Positions 1 to 8,230 of a stretch of DNA of 41,879 nt are shown piece by piece. Each line of letters begins with the position of its first letter. The stretch's first letter is position 1. The translations under genes and the position numbers were made by a program. This DNA comes from Streptomyces sp. NRRL S-87 (GTDB taxonomy: Bacteria; Actinomycetota; Actinomycetes; Streptomycetales; Streptomycetaceae): positions 1 to 41,879 of the forward strand of contig NZ_JOGB01000060.1 in assembly GCF_000719335.1 (NCBI RefSeq), written 5' to 3'. The notes beneath the pieces are model-generated. The model ran no database searches. It saw nothing but the letters and a program-made list of their open reading frames with translations, and was not told where the DNA came from.

Positions 1-138
1 GGGCTTCGCCCTGGCCTGCGGCCACCCCTGGCCCGGGCCTGCCTCCGGACCAGCCTGCCACCCCTGTCAAGCGCCTCCCCCACACACCACGGGACCCACG
101 GGCGTCGGGATGTCGGCCGGTACCGAGCGTGGACCCGG

Positions 139-762
139 TCAGGAGGCGAAACGGCCGAACCTGCCCTTGTGGAACAGCAGCGGCTCGCCCTCCTGGGCGG
201 CGCCCATGGCCTCCACGCGGCCCACGACGATGAGGTGGTCGCCGCCGGTGTGCACGGCGTGGATGCGGCAGTCGATCCAGGCGGGTACGTCCGCCAGTTG
301 GGGCGACCCCGTCACGGGGGCCGGGGTGTGCGCGACGCCGGCGAACTTGTCGGCGCCGCTGACGGCGAAGGACCGGCAGAGGCCGCCCTGTTCGGCGCCG
401 AGGATGTTCACGCAGAACACCCCGGCCCGGGCGATGCGGGGCCACGTGGTCGACGTGCGGCCCACCATGAACGTCACCAGCGGCGGGTCGAGGGAGAGCG
501 AGGCGAAGGACTGGCAGGCGAAGCCGGCCGGGCCGTCCCCGTCGCCGTCCGCCGCGGGGGCGGTGATTACCGTGACCCCACTGGCGAAGTTGCCCAGCAC
601 GGACCGGAATTCGCCGCTGCCGATGGGCGCGCGCTCGTCGTCCCGGACGGCGCGCAGCTCGGGGCGCGGATGGGGGTCGACGGGGGTCGGCGCGGCGGTG
701 GGCGCGCCCGTGGTCCTGAGGTATCGGATGACGGTGGCCGCCATCCCTGCGTGTCCCATCAT
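139..762 (-). CDS. HsaB-like flavin reductase (FMN reductase component)
   Basis: Flavin reductase-like split-barrel protein of 207 residues. Seen: the core GNFASGVTVIT, then the flavin-binding CQSFASLSLDPPLV and TSTTWPRI stretches, DKFAGV, and a C-terminal WIDCRIHAV / HLIVVGRV pair. This order is typical of the NADH:flavin reductases that feed reduced flavin to two-component monooxygenases, HsaB of steroid degraders being the closest type I recall. No oxygenase partner (HsaA type) is in the window. An operator TGACGGCTCGTCA lies 14 bp before the ATG, so the gene belongs to the TetR regulon. A -10-like TTCAAT sits 6 nt before ATG 762, suggesting a leaderless mRNA. In-frame ATGs at 759 and 744 are alternative starts. 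Fold confidence is high; substrate partner unknown. Confidence 0.85.
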   Translation of the reverse strand: MMGHAGMAATVIRYLRTTGAPTAAPTPVDPHPRPELRAVRDDERAPIGSGEFRSVLGNFASGVTVITAPAADGDGDGPAGFACQSFASLSLDPPLVTFMVGRTSTTWPRIARAGVFCVNILGAEQGGLCRSFAVSGADKFAGVAHTPAPVTGSPQLADVPAWIDCRIHAVHTGGDHLIVVGRVEAMGAAQEGEPLLFHKGRFGRFAS

Positions 763-776
763 GGCTCGATTGAACC

Positions 777-789
777 TGACGGCTCGTCA
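777..789. promoter_or_regulatory. TetR-regulon operator 1
   Basis: TGACGGCTCGTCA, a perfect TGAC-N5-GTCA palindrome with flanking C and G. It lies directly upstream of the flavin reductase start. Role as TetR operator is inferred from the 12 other copies. Confidence 0.8.
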
Positions 790-892
790 GATGGGAAGGG
801 AGGCGGGGCCGCGACCGGGGCGTCTTCCGCGTGTGGAGGGGGCGGGGTCTCGCGTGCGGGCGCGGCGTAATACGTGGTGTTACGTTGTGGTG

Positions 893-1192
893 ATGGCGAC
901 CGAGCGCTTGTCGATCAGCATGCCGTCCGAGGTCCGCGCCCGGATCAGGGAGTACGCGGCCGCGGCGGGTCTCGACGTGTCGACCTACCTCGTCATCGCG
1001 GCGCAGGCGCAGATGGACGAGCAGGATCGGATAAGGCGGGTCTTCGAGACCTTCGAAGGGGCCCGCGTGGACGCCGAGGTCAGGGCCGCCCCCGAGGTGT
1101 GGCCCGGCGACGAGATCGAGCTGACCGCCGAGGAGCAGTCCGAAGTGGACGCGATCCTCGGCCGGACGCGCCCCGGCGAGGCCGCCGCGTGA
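893..1192 (+). CDS. Ribbon-helix-helix antitoxin-like protein
   Basis: A 99-residue protein opening with ERLSISMPSEVRARIREYAA, the beta-strand/helix/helix pattern of MetJ/Arc-type ribbon-helix-helix DNA-binding proteins, followed by an acidic C-terminal half (DEIELTAEEQSEVDAIL) of the kind that wraps a toxin. This is the usual layout of a VapB-like antitoxin. ATG 893 was chosen because the homologous region begins there; GTG 890 is an alternative. The reading frame runs upstream to 110, but that part is antisense to the flavin reductase. The next frame, 2 nt downstream, is a decayed PIN toxin, so this antitoxin appears orphaned. Repeated ACGTGGTG / ACGTTGTGGTG elements just upstream (872-892) may be its own operator. 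Confidence 0.75.
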   Translation: MATERLSISMPSEVRARIREYAAAAGLDVSTYLVIAAQAQMDEQDRIRRVFETFEGARVDAEVRAAPEVWPGDEIELTAEEQSEVDAILGRTRPGEAAA

Positions 1193-1194
1193 GG

Positions 1195-1269
1195 ATGGCC
1201 GTCTATCACACCGGCATGCTGATCGGCGTGGTGGGCAAGAAGCGACGGGCCGCCGTCCTCGACGTCTGA
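1195..1269 (+). pseudogene. Truncated PIN-domain (VapC-like) toxin remnant
   Basis: A 24-codon frame, starting 2 nt after the antitoxin stop behind GTGAGG, encodes MAVYHTGMLIGVVGKKRRA followed by a short tail and a stop. Actinobacterial PIN toxins commonly begin with a VYDTGALIA-type strand whose Asp is the first metal-binding residue. Here that Asp is His and the protein ends after the first helix. The order antitoxin-toxin and the tight spacing fit a VapBC operon whose toxin has been inactivated. Assignment rests on a short match, hence moderate confidence. Confidence 0.55.
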
Positions 1270-1278
1270 GCGGCGCCG

Positions 1279-2196
1279 TCACAGGCCCCGGTACTTGGGG
1301 GTGCGGCGTTCCTTGAAGCTGGCGACGCCCTCGGTGGCGTCGGCGGTGGTCATGTTCAGCTCCTGGGCCACCGCCTCGGCGGCCAGCGCGGTCGCGCGGT
1401 CGGTGTCCAGGGAGGCGTTGACCAGCGCCTTGGTCAGGGCCAGGGCCCGGGTCGGGCCCTGCGCGAGCCGTTCGGCCCAGGTGCGGGCGAGGCCCGCCAG
1501 GTCGGCGTCGGGGACCACCCGGTTCACCAGTCCCAGCCGCAGCGCGTCGGCGGCCGGCAGCGCGTCGCCGAAGAACATCAGCTCCTTCGCCCGCTGCGGG
1601 CCCACCAGCCGGGGCAGCAGGTACGCCCCCGCCCCGTCCGGCACCAGCCCGCGGCGTACGAACACCTCGATGAACTTCGCCGACTCGGCCGCCAGCACCA
1701 GGTCGCAGGCGAGGGCGAGGTGTGCCCCGATGCCGGCTGCCGTGCCGTTGACGGCGGCGATCACCGGCTTCTCGCAGTCCATCACGGCCGTGACGAAGCG
1801 CTGCGCACCCTGTCGGATCAGCCGGGCGACGTCGCCGACGACCCGGTCGCCGGCGGCCGCGGGGCCGCCGCGCAGGTCGGCGCCCGCGCAGAAGCCCTTG
1901 CCGGTGGCGGTCACCACGACGGCCCGGACGGAGGGGTCGGCCGACGCCTCGGCGAGCAGCGCCATGATCCGCTCGCGCTGGTCCCAGGTGAGGGCGTTGA
2001 GGGCGGCGGGGCGGTTGAGGGTGATCCACGAGACGCCGTTCTCCAGGCGGTGGAGGACGTCGTCCGGCGGTTCGGGCCCGTCCGTGGCGGGCGGTGCCTC
2101 TGCTGCGGGGCCTGCCGCCGCCTTCGGGGCCGGGTCCGGCTGGGCCCCGGCGGCCCCCGTCGGGCCCGGTGCGTCGGCGTTCCGTACGTCGTCCAT
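1279..2196 (-). CDS. Enoyl-CoA hydratase/isomerase family protein (crotonase fold)
   Basis: Crotonase-superfamily enzyme acting on a CoA thioester, probably in the beta-oxidation-like part of this regulon. About 45 N-terminal residues are a Pro/Ala-rich extension. The fold then starts at SWITLNRPAALNALTWDQRE. Oxyanion-hole elements GKGFCAGADLRGG and AAVNGTAAGIGAHLALACD are clear, followed by FVRRGLVPDGAGAYLLPRLVG. The two positions that hold the catalytic Glu pair of classical hydratases read as His (GAHLA) and Phe (EVFVRRGL), so hydration by the standard mechanism is doubtful; isomerase, hydrolase or retro-Claisen chemistry is possible. ATG 2196 has GGAGG 5 nt upstream. ATG 2217 overlaps the ligase stop as ATGA and is the alternative start. 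Cotranscribed with the ligase. Confidence 0.88.
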   Translation of the reverse strand: MDDVRNADAPGPTGAAGAQPDPAPKAAAGPAAEAPPATDGPEPPDDVLHRLENGVSWITLNRPAALNALTWDQRERIMALLAEASADPSVRAVVVTATGKGFCAGADLRGGPAAAGDRVVGDVARLIRQGAQRFVTAVMDCEKPVIAAVNGTAAGIGAHLALACDLVLAAESAKFIEVFVRRGLVPDGAGAYLLPRLVGPQRAKELMFFGDALPAADALRLGLVNRVVPDADLAGLARTWAERLAQGPTRALALTKALVNASLDTDRATALAAEAVAQELNMTTADATEGVASFKERRTPKYRGL

Positions 2197-2213
2197 GGCG
2201 GCCTCCGGCCTCG

Positions 2214-4448
2214 TCATCGGCAGATCGCGAGTGCGTCCAGCGCCACCGCGCCCTGGCCCCGCGGGAGCACCATCAAGGGGTTGATGTCCAGCTCCGACAG
2301 TTCGCCGCCCAGCTCCAGCGCCATCCGCTGGATCCGCAGCACCACCTCGACCAGCGCGTCCACGTCCGCCGGCGGCGCCCCGCGCACGCCCTCCAGCAGG
2401 GCGTGCCCGCGCAGTTCGCGCAGCATCGCGCGGGCCTGCTGCTCGCCGAACGGCGGCACCCGCACGGCCGCGTCCTGGAGCACCTCCACCAGCACCCCGC
2501 CCAGCCCCACGGTCACCGTCGGGCCGAACAGCGGGTCCTGGGTGACCCCCACGACCATCTCCACGCCCCGTTCCACCATCTGGCAGACCAGGATCCCGTC
2601 CAGCGGGACGCCCTCGTAGCGCGCGATGTCCGTCAGCTCCCGGTACGCGTCCCGGATCTGGCTCGCGGAGGTCAGCCCGACCTTCACCAGCCCGAGCTCC
2701 GTCTTGTGGGCCAGCTGCGGCCCGGAGGCCTTCATGACCACCGGGTACCCGACCAGCCCCGCGGCCCGGACCGCCGCGGCCGCGCTGGTCACCAGCTGCT
2801 CGCGCGGCACCCGGATCCCGTACGCCCGCAGCAGCTGCTTGGCCGCGTGCTCGCTGAGCTGCTGGCCGGGCCGCATCAGCCCCTGCGCCTTGCGGTACGA
2901 GGGGGAGGGGGTGCGGGGCGCGTCCTCGAACGGCGAGCGGTACCCGGCCGTGAAGCGGTGGTGGTCGAGGTAGGCCTTGACCGCGGTGATGCAGTTGCCG
3001 AACGTGCGGAACGTCGCCACCCGCGAGGAGCCGAGCAGGGTCGTGCGGTACGCGTCCTCGGTCCCGACCGGCGACCCCCACACCACGCAGACCAGCTTGT
3101 CGGTCTCCTCGGCCGCGTCGGCGAGGTCCTGTGCGAGCTTGTCGCTCATGGGCGGGAACGGTCCGGTGATCGGGCAGATCAGCACGCCCACCGACGGGTC
3201 GGCCAGGATCGCGTCGATGATCTTCCGGCCGCGCCAGTCGCCGACCGGGTGGCCGCCGTTGTCGACGGGGTTCGCGACGTCGAGGAACTCGGGTATCCAC
3301 TGGTGGAGTTCGTCCTGCTTGGCCTGCGGGAGGGTGGGCAGGGACAGGCCCGCCTGGGTGGCCAGGTCGGAGAAGTGGGCGCCCGTCCCTCCGGAGATGG
3401 AGTACACGACGACCCCGTCCGCCCGCGGCGGCCGGGCGCGTGCGAGCAGCGCGGCGGTGTCCTGGAGCTCGTCCAGCCCGTCGACCCGGATCACCCCGAA
3501 CTGCCGCATCGCCGCGTCCACGACGGTGTCCGCCCCCGTCAGCTTGCCGGTGTGCGAGGCGGCCGTGCGGGCGCCGGCCTCGGTCCGGCCGACCTTGACG
3601 GCGACGACCGGTACGCCGTTGCGGGCGGCGCGGTCGGCGGCGAGCAGGAACGAGCGGCCGTCCTTGAGGCCCTCGACGTAGCAGGCGATCGCGCCGACCT
3701 CGGGGCGCTCGGCGAAGTACGAGATGAAGTCGGCGGTCTCCAGGTCGGCCTCGTTGCCGGTCGGGGCCCAGTGGGAGAGCCGGATGCCGAGCTCCTGGAG
3801 GGCGTGGACGGGCCGGCCCTGGTGACCGGACTGGGTGATGAGGGCGATCGCGGGCCCGTCGAGGTCGTCCCGGAAGCGCTCGAAGGCGTTGAGGTTGGTG
3901 TTGGGGCCGAGCAGGCGCAGCCCCGAGCGCTGCACGGCGGCCGCGAGCCGCTCCTGGGCCCGGGCACCCGCTTCGCCCGTCTCGGCGAAGCCCGAGGCGA
4001 AGGCGACCGCGAACTTCACCTTGGCCTCGGCCAGCTCCTCGATCACCGGCAGCGGGTCCGCGACCAGCAGCACGGCCAGGTCGACCTGCTCGGGCAGGTC
4101 GGCCACCGAGGCCACGCAGGGCAGGCCGAAGACGGTCGTGCGGGTGGGGTGGACCGGGTGCAGGCGCGCGCCCACCCGCTCGGCCCAGGCGAGCAGCTGC
4201 CGTGTGATGCCGGTGTTGGGTCTGCCCTCGGCGTCGGACGCGCCGACGACGGCCACCGACCCGGGCCGGAAGAACCGGTCCAGGTCGGGCACGTCGGCGT
4301 GCAGCGGGCGCCCGCTGACGTCCAGGTCCGCGGCCGCGCCGGCGGAAGCCGGGGCCGTGGAATGGACGGCCTGGCGGGGGGTTTCCCCGCAGGCCTCGAC
4401 ACGGGCGCGGAAGTCGGTGGTGAGGGTGCCGTGAGTAGATCCAAGCAT
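2214..4448 (-). CDS. NDP-forming acyl-CoA synthetase (acetate-CoA ligase family)
   Basis: A 744-residue single-chain ADP-forming acyl-CoA ligase. Domains in order: an N-terminal CoA-binding Rossmann domain (FFRPGSVAVVGASD, near residue 60), a succinyl-CoA-ligase-like flavodoxin region containing SHTGKLTGADTV, and a C-terminal ATP-grasp domain (YPVVMKASGPQLAHKTELG to ELDINPLMVL). The His in SHTG and in LAHKTELG match the phosphohistidine positions known in this family. It converts an acid plus CoA and ATP to acyl-CoA, ADP and phosphate, or the reverse. It overlaps the next gene start (ATGA), so the two are coupled. Two regulon operators lie about 105-155 bp upstream. Start ATG 4448 was preferred over TTG 4481. 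The acid substrate cannot be read from sequence. Confidence 0.88.
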   Translation of the reverse strand: MLGSTHGTLTTDFRARVEACGETPRQAVHSTAPASAGAAADLDVSGRPLHADVPDLDRFFRPGSVAVVGASDAEGRPNTGITRQLLAWAERVGARLHPVHPTRTTVFGLPCVASVADLPEQVDLAVLLVADPLPVIEELAEAKVKFAVAFASGFAETGEAGARAQERLAAAVQRSGLRLLGPNTNLNAFERFRDDLDGPAIALITQSGHQGRPVHALQELGIRLSHWAPTGNEADLETADFISYFAERPEVGAIACYVEGLKDGRSFLLAADRAARNGVPVVAVKVGRTEAGARTAASHTGKLTGADTVVDAAMRQFGVIRVDGLDELQDTAALLARARPPRADGVVVYSISGGTGAHFSDLATQAGLSLPTLPQAKQDELHQWIPEFLDVANPVDNGGHPVGDWRGRKIIDAILADPSVGVLICPITGPFPPMSDKLAQDLADAAEETDKLVCVVWGSPVGTEDAYRTTLLGSSRVATFRTFGNCITAVKAYLDHHRFTAGYRSPFEDAPRTPSPSYRKAQGLMRPGQQLSEHAAKQLLRAYGIRVPREQLVTSAAAAVRAAGLVGYPVVMKASGPQLAHKTELGLVKVGLTSASQIRDAYRELTDIARYEGVPLDGILVCQMVERGVEMVVGVTQDPLFGPTVTVGLGGVLVEVLQDAAVRVPPFGEQQARAMLRELRGHALLEGVRGAPPADVDALVEVVLRIQRMALELGGELSELDINPLMVLPRGQGAVALDALAICR

Positions 4449-4553
4449 CGTTCCGCCCGCTCCTGCTCGATGACGCTCCAAGGACTGACGCCGTACGGCT
4501 GCACGCGGCCGCGTCCTGCCGGCCGAGCGGGCAGGAGCAGCGGTCGCGATTAC

Positions 4554-4566
4554 TGACGTGTAGTCA
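4554..4566. promoter_or_regulatory. TetR-regulon operator 2
   Basis: TGACGTGTAGTCA, flanked by C... and GAT. First of a pair upstream of the NDP-forming ligase; its centre is 35 bp from operator 3. Confidence 0.75.
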
Positions 4567-4588
4567 GATTACTGTCAGATTACTGAAC

Positions 4589-4601
4589 TGACGAGCAGTC
4601 A
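4589..4601. promoter_or_regulatory. TetR-regulon operator 3
   Basis: TGACGAGCAGTCA. Second of the pair upstream of the ligase. It also lies 52 bp beyond the 3' end of the monooxygenase gene. Confidence 0.75.
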
Positions 4602-4652
4602 GGAAGCGGGAGTGTGCAGGCGGGTTCGGGCCGGCTCCCGGCGGGCGCCGCG

Positions 4653-6041
4653 CTACGCGGGGTCGACCGCGCCCGGGCGGGCCTCGCCGGGGGGCGCCGT
4701 ACGGGCCCCGGGGGCCCCGGCCGCCCGTACGTCGGACCCGGCCGCCGCGCGCGGCCCGGTCCTGGCCGCGGCGCGGGAGCGGGCCTTGGCCTCGGCGCGG
4801 GAGCTGGCCTTGCCCGCCGCCCGGTCGCGGGCCCGCTCGGCCTTGCGGGCCGCTGCCCGCGCCCGGGCGACGGCGCGGGCGATCCGCTCCGCGTCCAGGG
4901 CCAGCTCGCGGAACATGCCGCTGATCGGGTTCGTGTAGCCCGTGAAGTACAGCCCCGGCGCCGCCGCGTCGCCGGCCGGGTGCGGCCCGTGGGCCCGCGG
5001 CCGGCCCCGCTCGTCCAGCACGCCCAGATGTCCGACCAGGCCCTCCAGCCCGCGCCGGTACCCGGTGGCCGCGACCACCGCGTCCGGAGTGATCCGGCTG
5101 CCGTCCGCCAGCACCACCTCGGCGCCGTCGAAGGACTCCACCGCCGCCACCGGTACGACCTTCCCGGCGCGCACCGCGTCGATGAGGCCCACGTCCTGCA
5201 CCGGGATCGCGCCTTCCCGGACCCGGCTGTACAGGCCGGTCTCCGGGCGCGGCAGCCCGTGCTCCGAGAGGTCGGGCACCGAGACCTTCGCGACCCAGGC
5301 CCCGAGCCGGTCCACGAGCCGCACCGGCAGCCGGCGGACCAGGATGCCGGTCCGCTGGGCGGGCCAGCCCAGCGTCGAGCGGCGCACGATGTGGGGGGCG
5401 GTGCGCACCGCCAGCCGCACCCGCGCCGCGCCGCCCTCGACCAGGTCGACGGCTATCTCGGCGCCGGTGTTGCCGGTGCCGACGACGAGCACGTCGAGGC
5501 CCGCGTACGGCTCGGCGTTGCGGTACTCGCCCGCGTGCCGGAGGGTGCCGGTGAACGTCCCGCGGCCCGGCCAGTCCGGCAGGTGCGGGGTGTGGTTGAA
5601 GCCGGTGGCGACCACCACGGCGGTGGCGGCGAGCTCCCGCCCGCCGGTGCCGTGCAGCACCCAGCCGGGGCCGTCGGGTCCGTCCGGCGCCGGGTCGATC
5701 CGGGTCACCTCGACGCCGGTGATCAGCTCCAGGTCGTGGTGCTCGGCGTACCCCTCCAGGTACCGGACGACGTCGTCGCGGCCCACCCAGCGCCCGAACC
5801 GGCGGGGTATCGCGAGGCCCGGGAGGGCCGACAGGCGGCGGGTGGTGTGCAGGTGCAGCCGGTCGTAGTGGCGGCGCCAGGAGGCCCCGACCTCCCCGGA
5901 CTTCTCGACCACCACCGCCCGGACCCCGCGGGCGCGCAGGGCCGCGGCGGCGGCCAGGCCGCCGGGGCCGGCGCCGATGACGTAGACGGGGCGGGGCTCG
6001 GTGCAGTCGCCGAGGTCGGCGGGGTCGGCGTTTTCCAGCAT
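4653..6041 (-). CDS. FMO-like flavin-dependent monooxygenase / NAD(P)-binding protein
   Basis: A 462-residue flavoprotein. An N-terminal FAD-binding motif (VYVIGAGPGGLAAAAALR, near residue 18) is followed by GASWRRHYDRLHLHTTRR, typical of flavin-containing monooxygenases. An FMO/BVMO fingerprint-like FTGTLRHAGEY precedes the NADPH-binding VLVVGTGNTGAEIAVDL, and VVAATGYRRG closes the second dinucleotide fold. It probably uses NADPH and O2 to oxygenate a soft nucleophile or ketone. The last ~65 residues are an odd Arg/Ala-rich, highly basic tail. It is divergent from the DoxX-DUF35 pair, and operator 4 in the shared region lies 185 bp before the ATG, so a long leader is implied. ATG 6041 is the only ATG close to the fold. 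Confidence 0.85.
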   Translation of the reverse strand: MLENADPADLGDCTEPRPVYVIGAGPGGLAAAAALRARGVRAVVVEKSGEVGASWRRHYDRLHLHTTRRLSALPGLAIPRRFGRWVGRDDVVRYLEGYAEHHDLELITGVEVTRIDPAPDGPDGPGWVLHGTGGRELAATAVVVATGFNHTPHLPDWPGRGTFTGTLRHAGEYRNAEPYAGLDVLVVGTGNTGAEIAVDLVEGGAARVRLAVRTAPHIVRRSTLGWPAQRTGILVRRLPVRLVDRLGAWVAKVSVPDLSEHGLPRPETGLYSRVREGAIPVQDVGLIDAVRAGKVVPVAAVESFDGAEVVLADGSRITPDAVVAATGYRRGLEGLVGHLGVLDERGRPRAHGPHPAGDAAAPGLYFTGYTNPISGMFRELALDAERIARAVARARAAARKAERARDRAAGKASSRAEAKARSRAAARTGPRAAAGSDVRAAGAPGARTAPPGEARPGAVDPA

Positions 6042-6225
6042 GGGCCGTGAGCGTATCGGCACGCAGCGTTGATGGGTCTCGGTCAAGCCGGGAATCGGTT
6101 GCGAATCGATCACGGGGTGGGTCGCGGCGGCGGTCGGGGTGCGGTCGCGGGTGGCCGAAGGGGAGGGCGCGGGTGTGCGAGGTGGTGTCGGGGGGCTTGT
6201 GCGGCGGCCTCGGGATCCGCTGAAC

Positions 6226-6238
6226 TGACATACCGTCA
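6226..6238. promoter_or_regulatory. TetR-regulon operator 4 with embedded -10 element
   Basis: TGACATACCGTCA between the divergent monooxygenase and DoxX genes. The TACCGT inside (6231-6236) fits the TANNNT -10 consensus for rightward transcription, so a bound repressor would cover the -10. Confidence 0.78.
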
Positions 6239-6279
6239 GATAGGTGGGGGTGCGGGAGCGCGAGGGAGGTGGTGGGCCG

Positions 6280-6732
6280 GTGCGGAGCATCGCGCTGAGC
6301 GGGGCGGAGTGGGTCGCCGTCCTGCGGATGGGCCTCGGCCTGTGGTGGCTGGAGAGCTGGCGGCACAAGGACAAGAAGGGCTGGTTCGAGCGCGGCACGG
6401 GCATCGCGTGGGCGGCGGACGTCGCGGGGAAGCACCGCTGGCCGCTCGTGCGGACCGGCTTCGCGCAGGTCGTGCAACCCCGGCCCAGGCTGATGGCGTA
6501 CGTCGTGGTGTACGCCGAGCTGGCCGTCGGCCTCGGCCTGGTGGTGGGCCTCCTGACGCCGGTCGCGCTGGTGGGCGGGCTGCTGCTGAACCTGCTCTAC
6601 CTGGTGCTGATGATCCACGACTGGGCCGAGCAGGGGCAGAACGCGATGATGGCGCTGATCTCGGTGGTCGCGCTGGTCGCGATGAGCTGGCAGGTGTGGT
6701 CGGCGGACCGGGCGATGGGACTGTTCCTTTGA
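6280..6732 (+). CDS. DoxX/DoxD-family membrane protein
   Basis: Small integral membrane protein of about 150 residues. An amphipathic opening (GLGLWWLESWRHKDKKGWF) is followed by about three hydrophobic spans: LMAYVVVYAELAVGLGLVVG, LLTPVALVGGLLLNLLYLVL and ALISVVALVAMSW. The WWLESWRHK...WFERGTG signature and the E in the first span are typical of DoxX-like proteins, thought to act in quinone or redox chemistry at the membrane. GTG 6280 has GGAGG 10 nt upstream. GTG 6244 lies exactly 7 nt after the TACCGT -10 and could be a leaderless start. Its stop overlaps the TTG start of the DUF35 gene, implying coupling. A role serving the catabolic oxidoreductases is an inference from the shared operator. 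Confidence 0.8.
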   Translation: MRSIALSGAEWVAVLRMGLGLWWLESWRHKDKKGWFERGTGIAWAADVAGKHRWPLVRTGFAQVVQPRPRLMAYVVVYAELAVGLGLVVGLLTPVALVGGLLLNLLYLVLMIHDWAEQGQNAMMALISVVALVAMSWQVWSADRAMGLFL

Positions 6733-7358
6733 GCGCCTCCACGAGCGCCGCGGGCGCATCCGCGGGTACGCCGCCGGGAGCTGCGGGGGCTGGGGGGGCT
6801 ACGGGGGCTACGGGAGCTGCGGCCGCCGCGGCCGGTACGTCCCCGACCGCCGCGGTCGGCTCCGCCGCCGCGTCCCCCGGTCCCGCCGCGCGGGCCGCCG
6901 GCCCGCGGTTCGACCTGCCGGAGGTCGACGCCTTCACACGGCCGTGGTGGGAGGCCGCCGGGGCGGGGCGGCTGCTGGTGCGCCGGTGCGGGGGGTGCGG
7001 GCGGGCCCACCACTACCCGCGCGAGTTCTGCCCGTACTGCTGGAGCGAGGAGACGGGGTGGGAGGAGGCGAGCGGTCGCGCGACGCTCTACACGTGGTCC
7101 GTCGTGCACCGCAACGACCTGCCGCCCTTCGGCGGCCGGGTGCCCTACGTCGCCGCCGTCGTGGACCTCGCGGAGGGGCCGCGGATGATGACCGAGGTCG
7201 TCGACTGCCCCGGGGCGGAGCTGCGGATCGGGATGCCCCTGGAGGTGGCGTTCCGCCGCGGGGGTGGGGGTGAGGGCGGGGGTGAGGCGCCTGCGGTCCC
7301 GGTGTTCCGGCCCTCCTCGGGGACCGCGGACGCCGCGGCAAAGGGGTCCCTGGCCTGA
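6729..7358 (+). CDS. DUF35 OB-fold acyl-CoA-associated protein (zinc ribbon + OB fold)
   Basis: A 209-residue protein. After an Ala/Gly/Pro-rich lead of about 55 residues comes the DUF35 rubredoxin-like zinc ribbon, with ligands in RRCGGCG and FCPYC (CxxC-x10-CxxC), then an OB fold (TLYTWSVVHRNDLPPFGGRVPY, DLAEGPRMMTEVVDCP). DUF35 proteins partner with thiolase-fold lipid-transfer enzymes; in sterol side-chain catabolism they form the aldolase with Ltp2. The likely partner is the Ltp at 9295-10500, in the same regulon but not adjacent. The only in-frame start near the fold is TTG 6729, overlapping the DoxX stop (TTGA). A 22-bp palindrome follows the gene. Confidence 0.82.
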   Translation: MSASTSAAGASAGTPPGAAGAGGATGATGAAAAAAGTSPTAAVGSAAASPGPAARAAGPRFDLPEVDAFTRPWWEAAGAGRLLVRRCGGCGRAHHYPREFCPYCWSEETGWEEASGRATLYTWSVVHRNDLPPFGGRVPYVAAVVDLAEGPRMMTEVVDCPGAELRIGMPLEVAFRRGGGGEGGGEAPAVPVFRPSSGTADAAAKGSLA

Positions 7359-7422
7359 GGGGCGTGGGCGCGCCGGGGGCCGCCCCGCCCCCTGGCGGCG
7401 CGGGCCGGGGGTCTCCGGCGAT

Positions 7423-7444
7423 CAGGGCCGGGCCCGGCCCTGAC
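7423..7444. terminator. Bidirectional terminator-like 22-bp palindrome
   Basis: A perfect palindrome with core GGGCCGGGCCCGGCCC, lying between the converging DUF35 and PNPOx genes. It has no T-tract; hairpin-only termination is common in Streptomyces. Confidence 0.55.
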
Positions 7445-7455
7445 GCGCCGGCACC

Positions 7456-8130
7456 CTAGGGCCAGAGCAGTTCCCGGACCCAGGTGGCCGCGTCGGCGGG
7501 GTCGCGGCGGTAGCGGAGCCGGACGTGGCGGCGCTCCGGGTCGCCCTGGAAGAACTCGACCTCGCGCGGCCGCAGTAGGTACAGCGTCCAGGTCGGCGCC
7601 GGGGCGTCCGGCTCCCGCCCGGCCCGCTCCCACGCCTGCGACGAGGCCGCCGCCAGCTCCTCGCGGGAGCCCAGCACCTCGCTCTGGTGGCCCGTCAGGG
7701 CGGCCGCGAGCGCGCCCCGCGAGCGTACGGCCAGGTCGGCGCGGCTCTCCTGGGGCGTGGCCGCGTGCACCTCGCCCCGTACCCGGACCTGGCGGCCGAC
7801 CGCGGGCCAGTAGAACCCGAGAGCGGCCTCGGGGCGGGCGGCGAGCTGCCGGCCCTTCGCGCTGCCCGAGTGCGAGGCGAAGTGCCAGCCGTGCTCGTCC
7901 GCCTCGTGCAGCATCACGGTGCGGACGTCCGGCCGCCCGTCGGGGTCCGCGGTCGCGAGCGCCATGGTGTGCGGCTCGGTCTGGCCGGCCTTGGCCGCGT
8001 GCGCGAACCAGTCCCGGAACAGCGGCAGCGGGGCCTCGGGGGCGGAGTCCGGGTCGAACGAGGGCAGGTCGGTGTCCCAGACGCGCAGGGCGTGCAGGAC
8101 GGCGTGGAAGTCCTCGGGCGTGGTCGTCAT
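7456..8130 (-). CDS. Pyridoxamine 5'-phosphate oxidase family protein
   Basis: A 224-residue FMN-binding split-barrel protein. Seen: an N-terminal LPLFRDWFAHAAKAGQTEPH helix region, FMN-contact elements TVMLHEADEHGWHFASHSGS and KGRQLAARPEAALGFYW, and a C-terminal VEFFQGDPERRHVRLRYRR matching the conserved end (ExWQ...R.H.R.RY type) of PNPOx and PhzG-like oxidases. It probably oxidises pyridoxine/pyridoxamine phosphate or a related small substrate in the cytosol. ATG 8130 is the only suitable start. No regulon operator is upstream, so it is probably unrelated to the catabolic genes. Divergent from the DUF1772 gene. Confidence 0.82.
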   Translation of the reverse strand: MTTTPEDFHAVLHALRVWDTDLPSFDPDSAPEAPLPLFRDWFAHAAKAGQTEPHTMALATADPDGRPDVRTVMLHEADEHGWHFASHSGSAKGRQLAARPEAALGFYWPAVGRQVRVRGEVHAATPQESRADLAVRSRGALAAALTGHQSEVLGSREELAAASSQAWERAGREPDAPAPTWTLYLLRPREVEFFQGDPERRHVRLRYRRDPADAATWVRELLWP

Positions 8131-8230
8131 GGGGCCATCGAAGCAGAGCGGCGGGGGCGTGAGACGGACGAACAGGCCCCGGAGCGTCTGAAGCATGTCT
8201 TCCGCGCCGAGATCCCGATGTGATGGGGAC

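Larger units (their letters stand above)
4449..4652 (-). promoter_or_regulatory. Leader/promoter region of the ligase operon with repeated CAGTAATC
   Basis: This 204-nt gap holds two operators (listed separately). Between and beside them on the minus strand CAGTAATC occurs three times within about 45 nt, so that GTCAGATTACT recurs as a direct repeat on the plus strand. The AT-rich block is unusual here and is the most likely promoter. The remaining ~100 nt to the ATG is an untranslated leader with no other feature I can support. Confidence 0.5.

Noticed and set aside
110..892. N-terminal extension of the ribbon-helix-helix protein
   Set aside because: The upstream frame is antisense to the flavin reductase; the family-like sequence begins at the ATG at 893.
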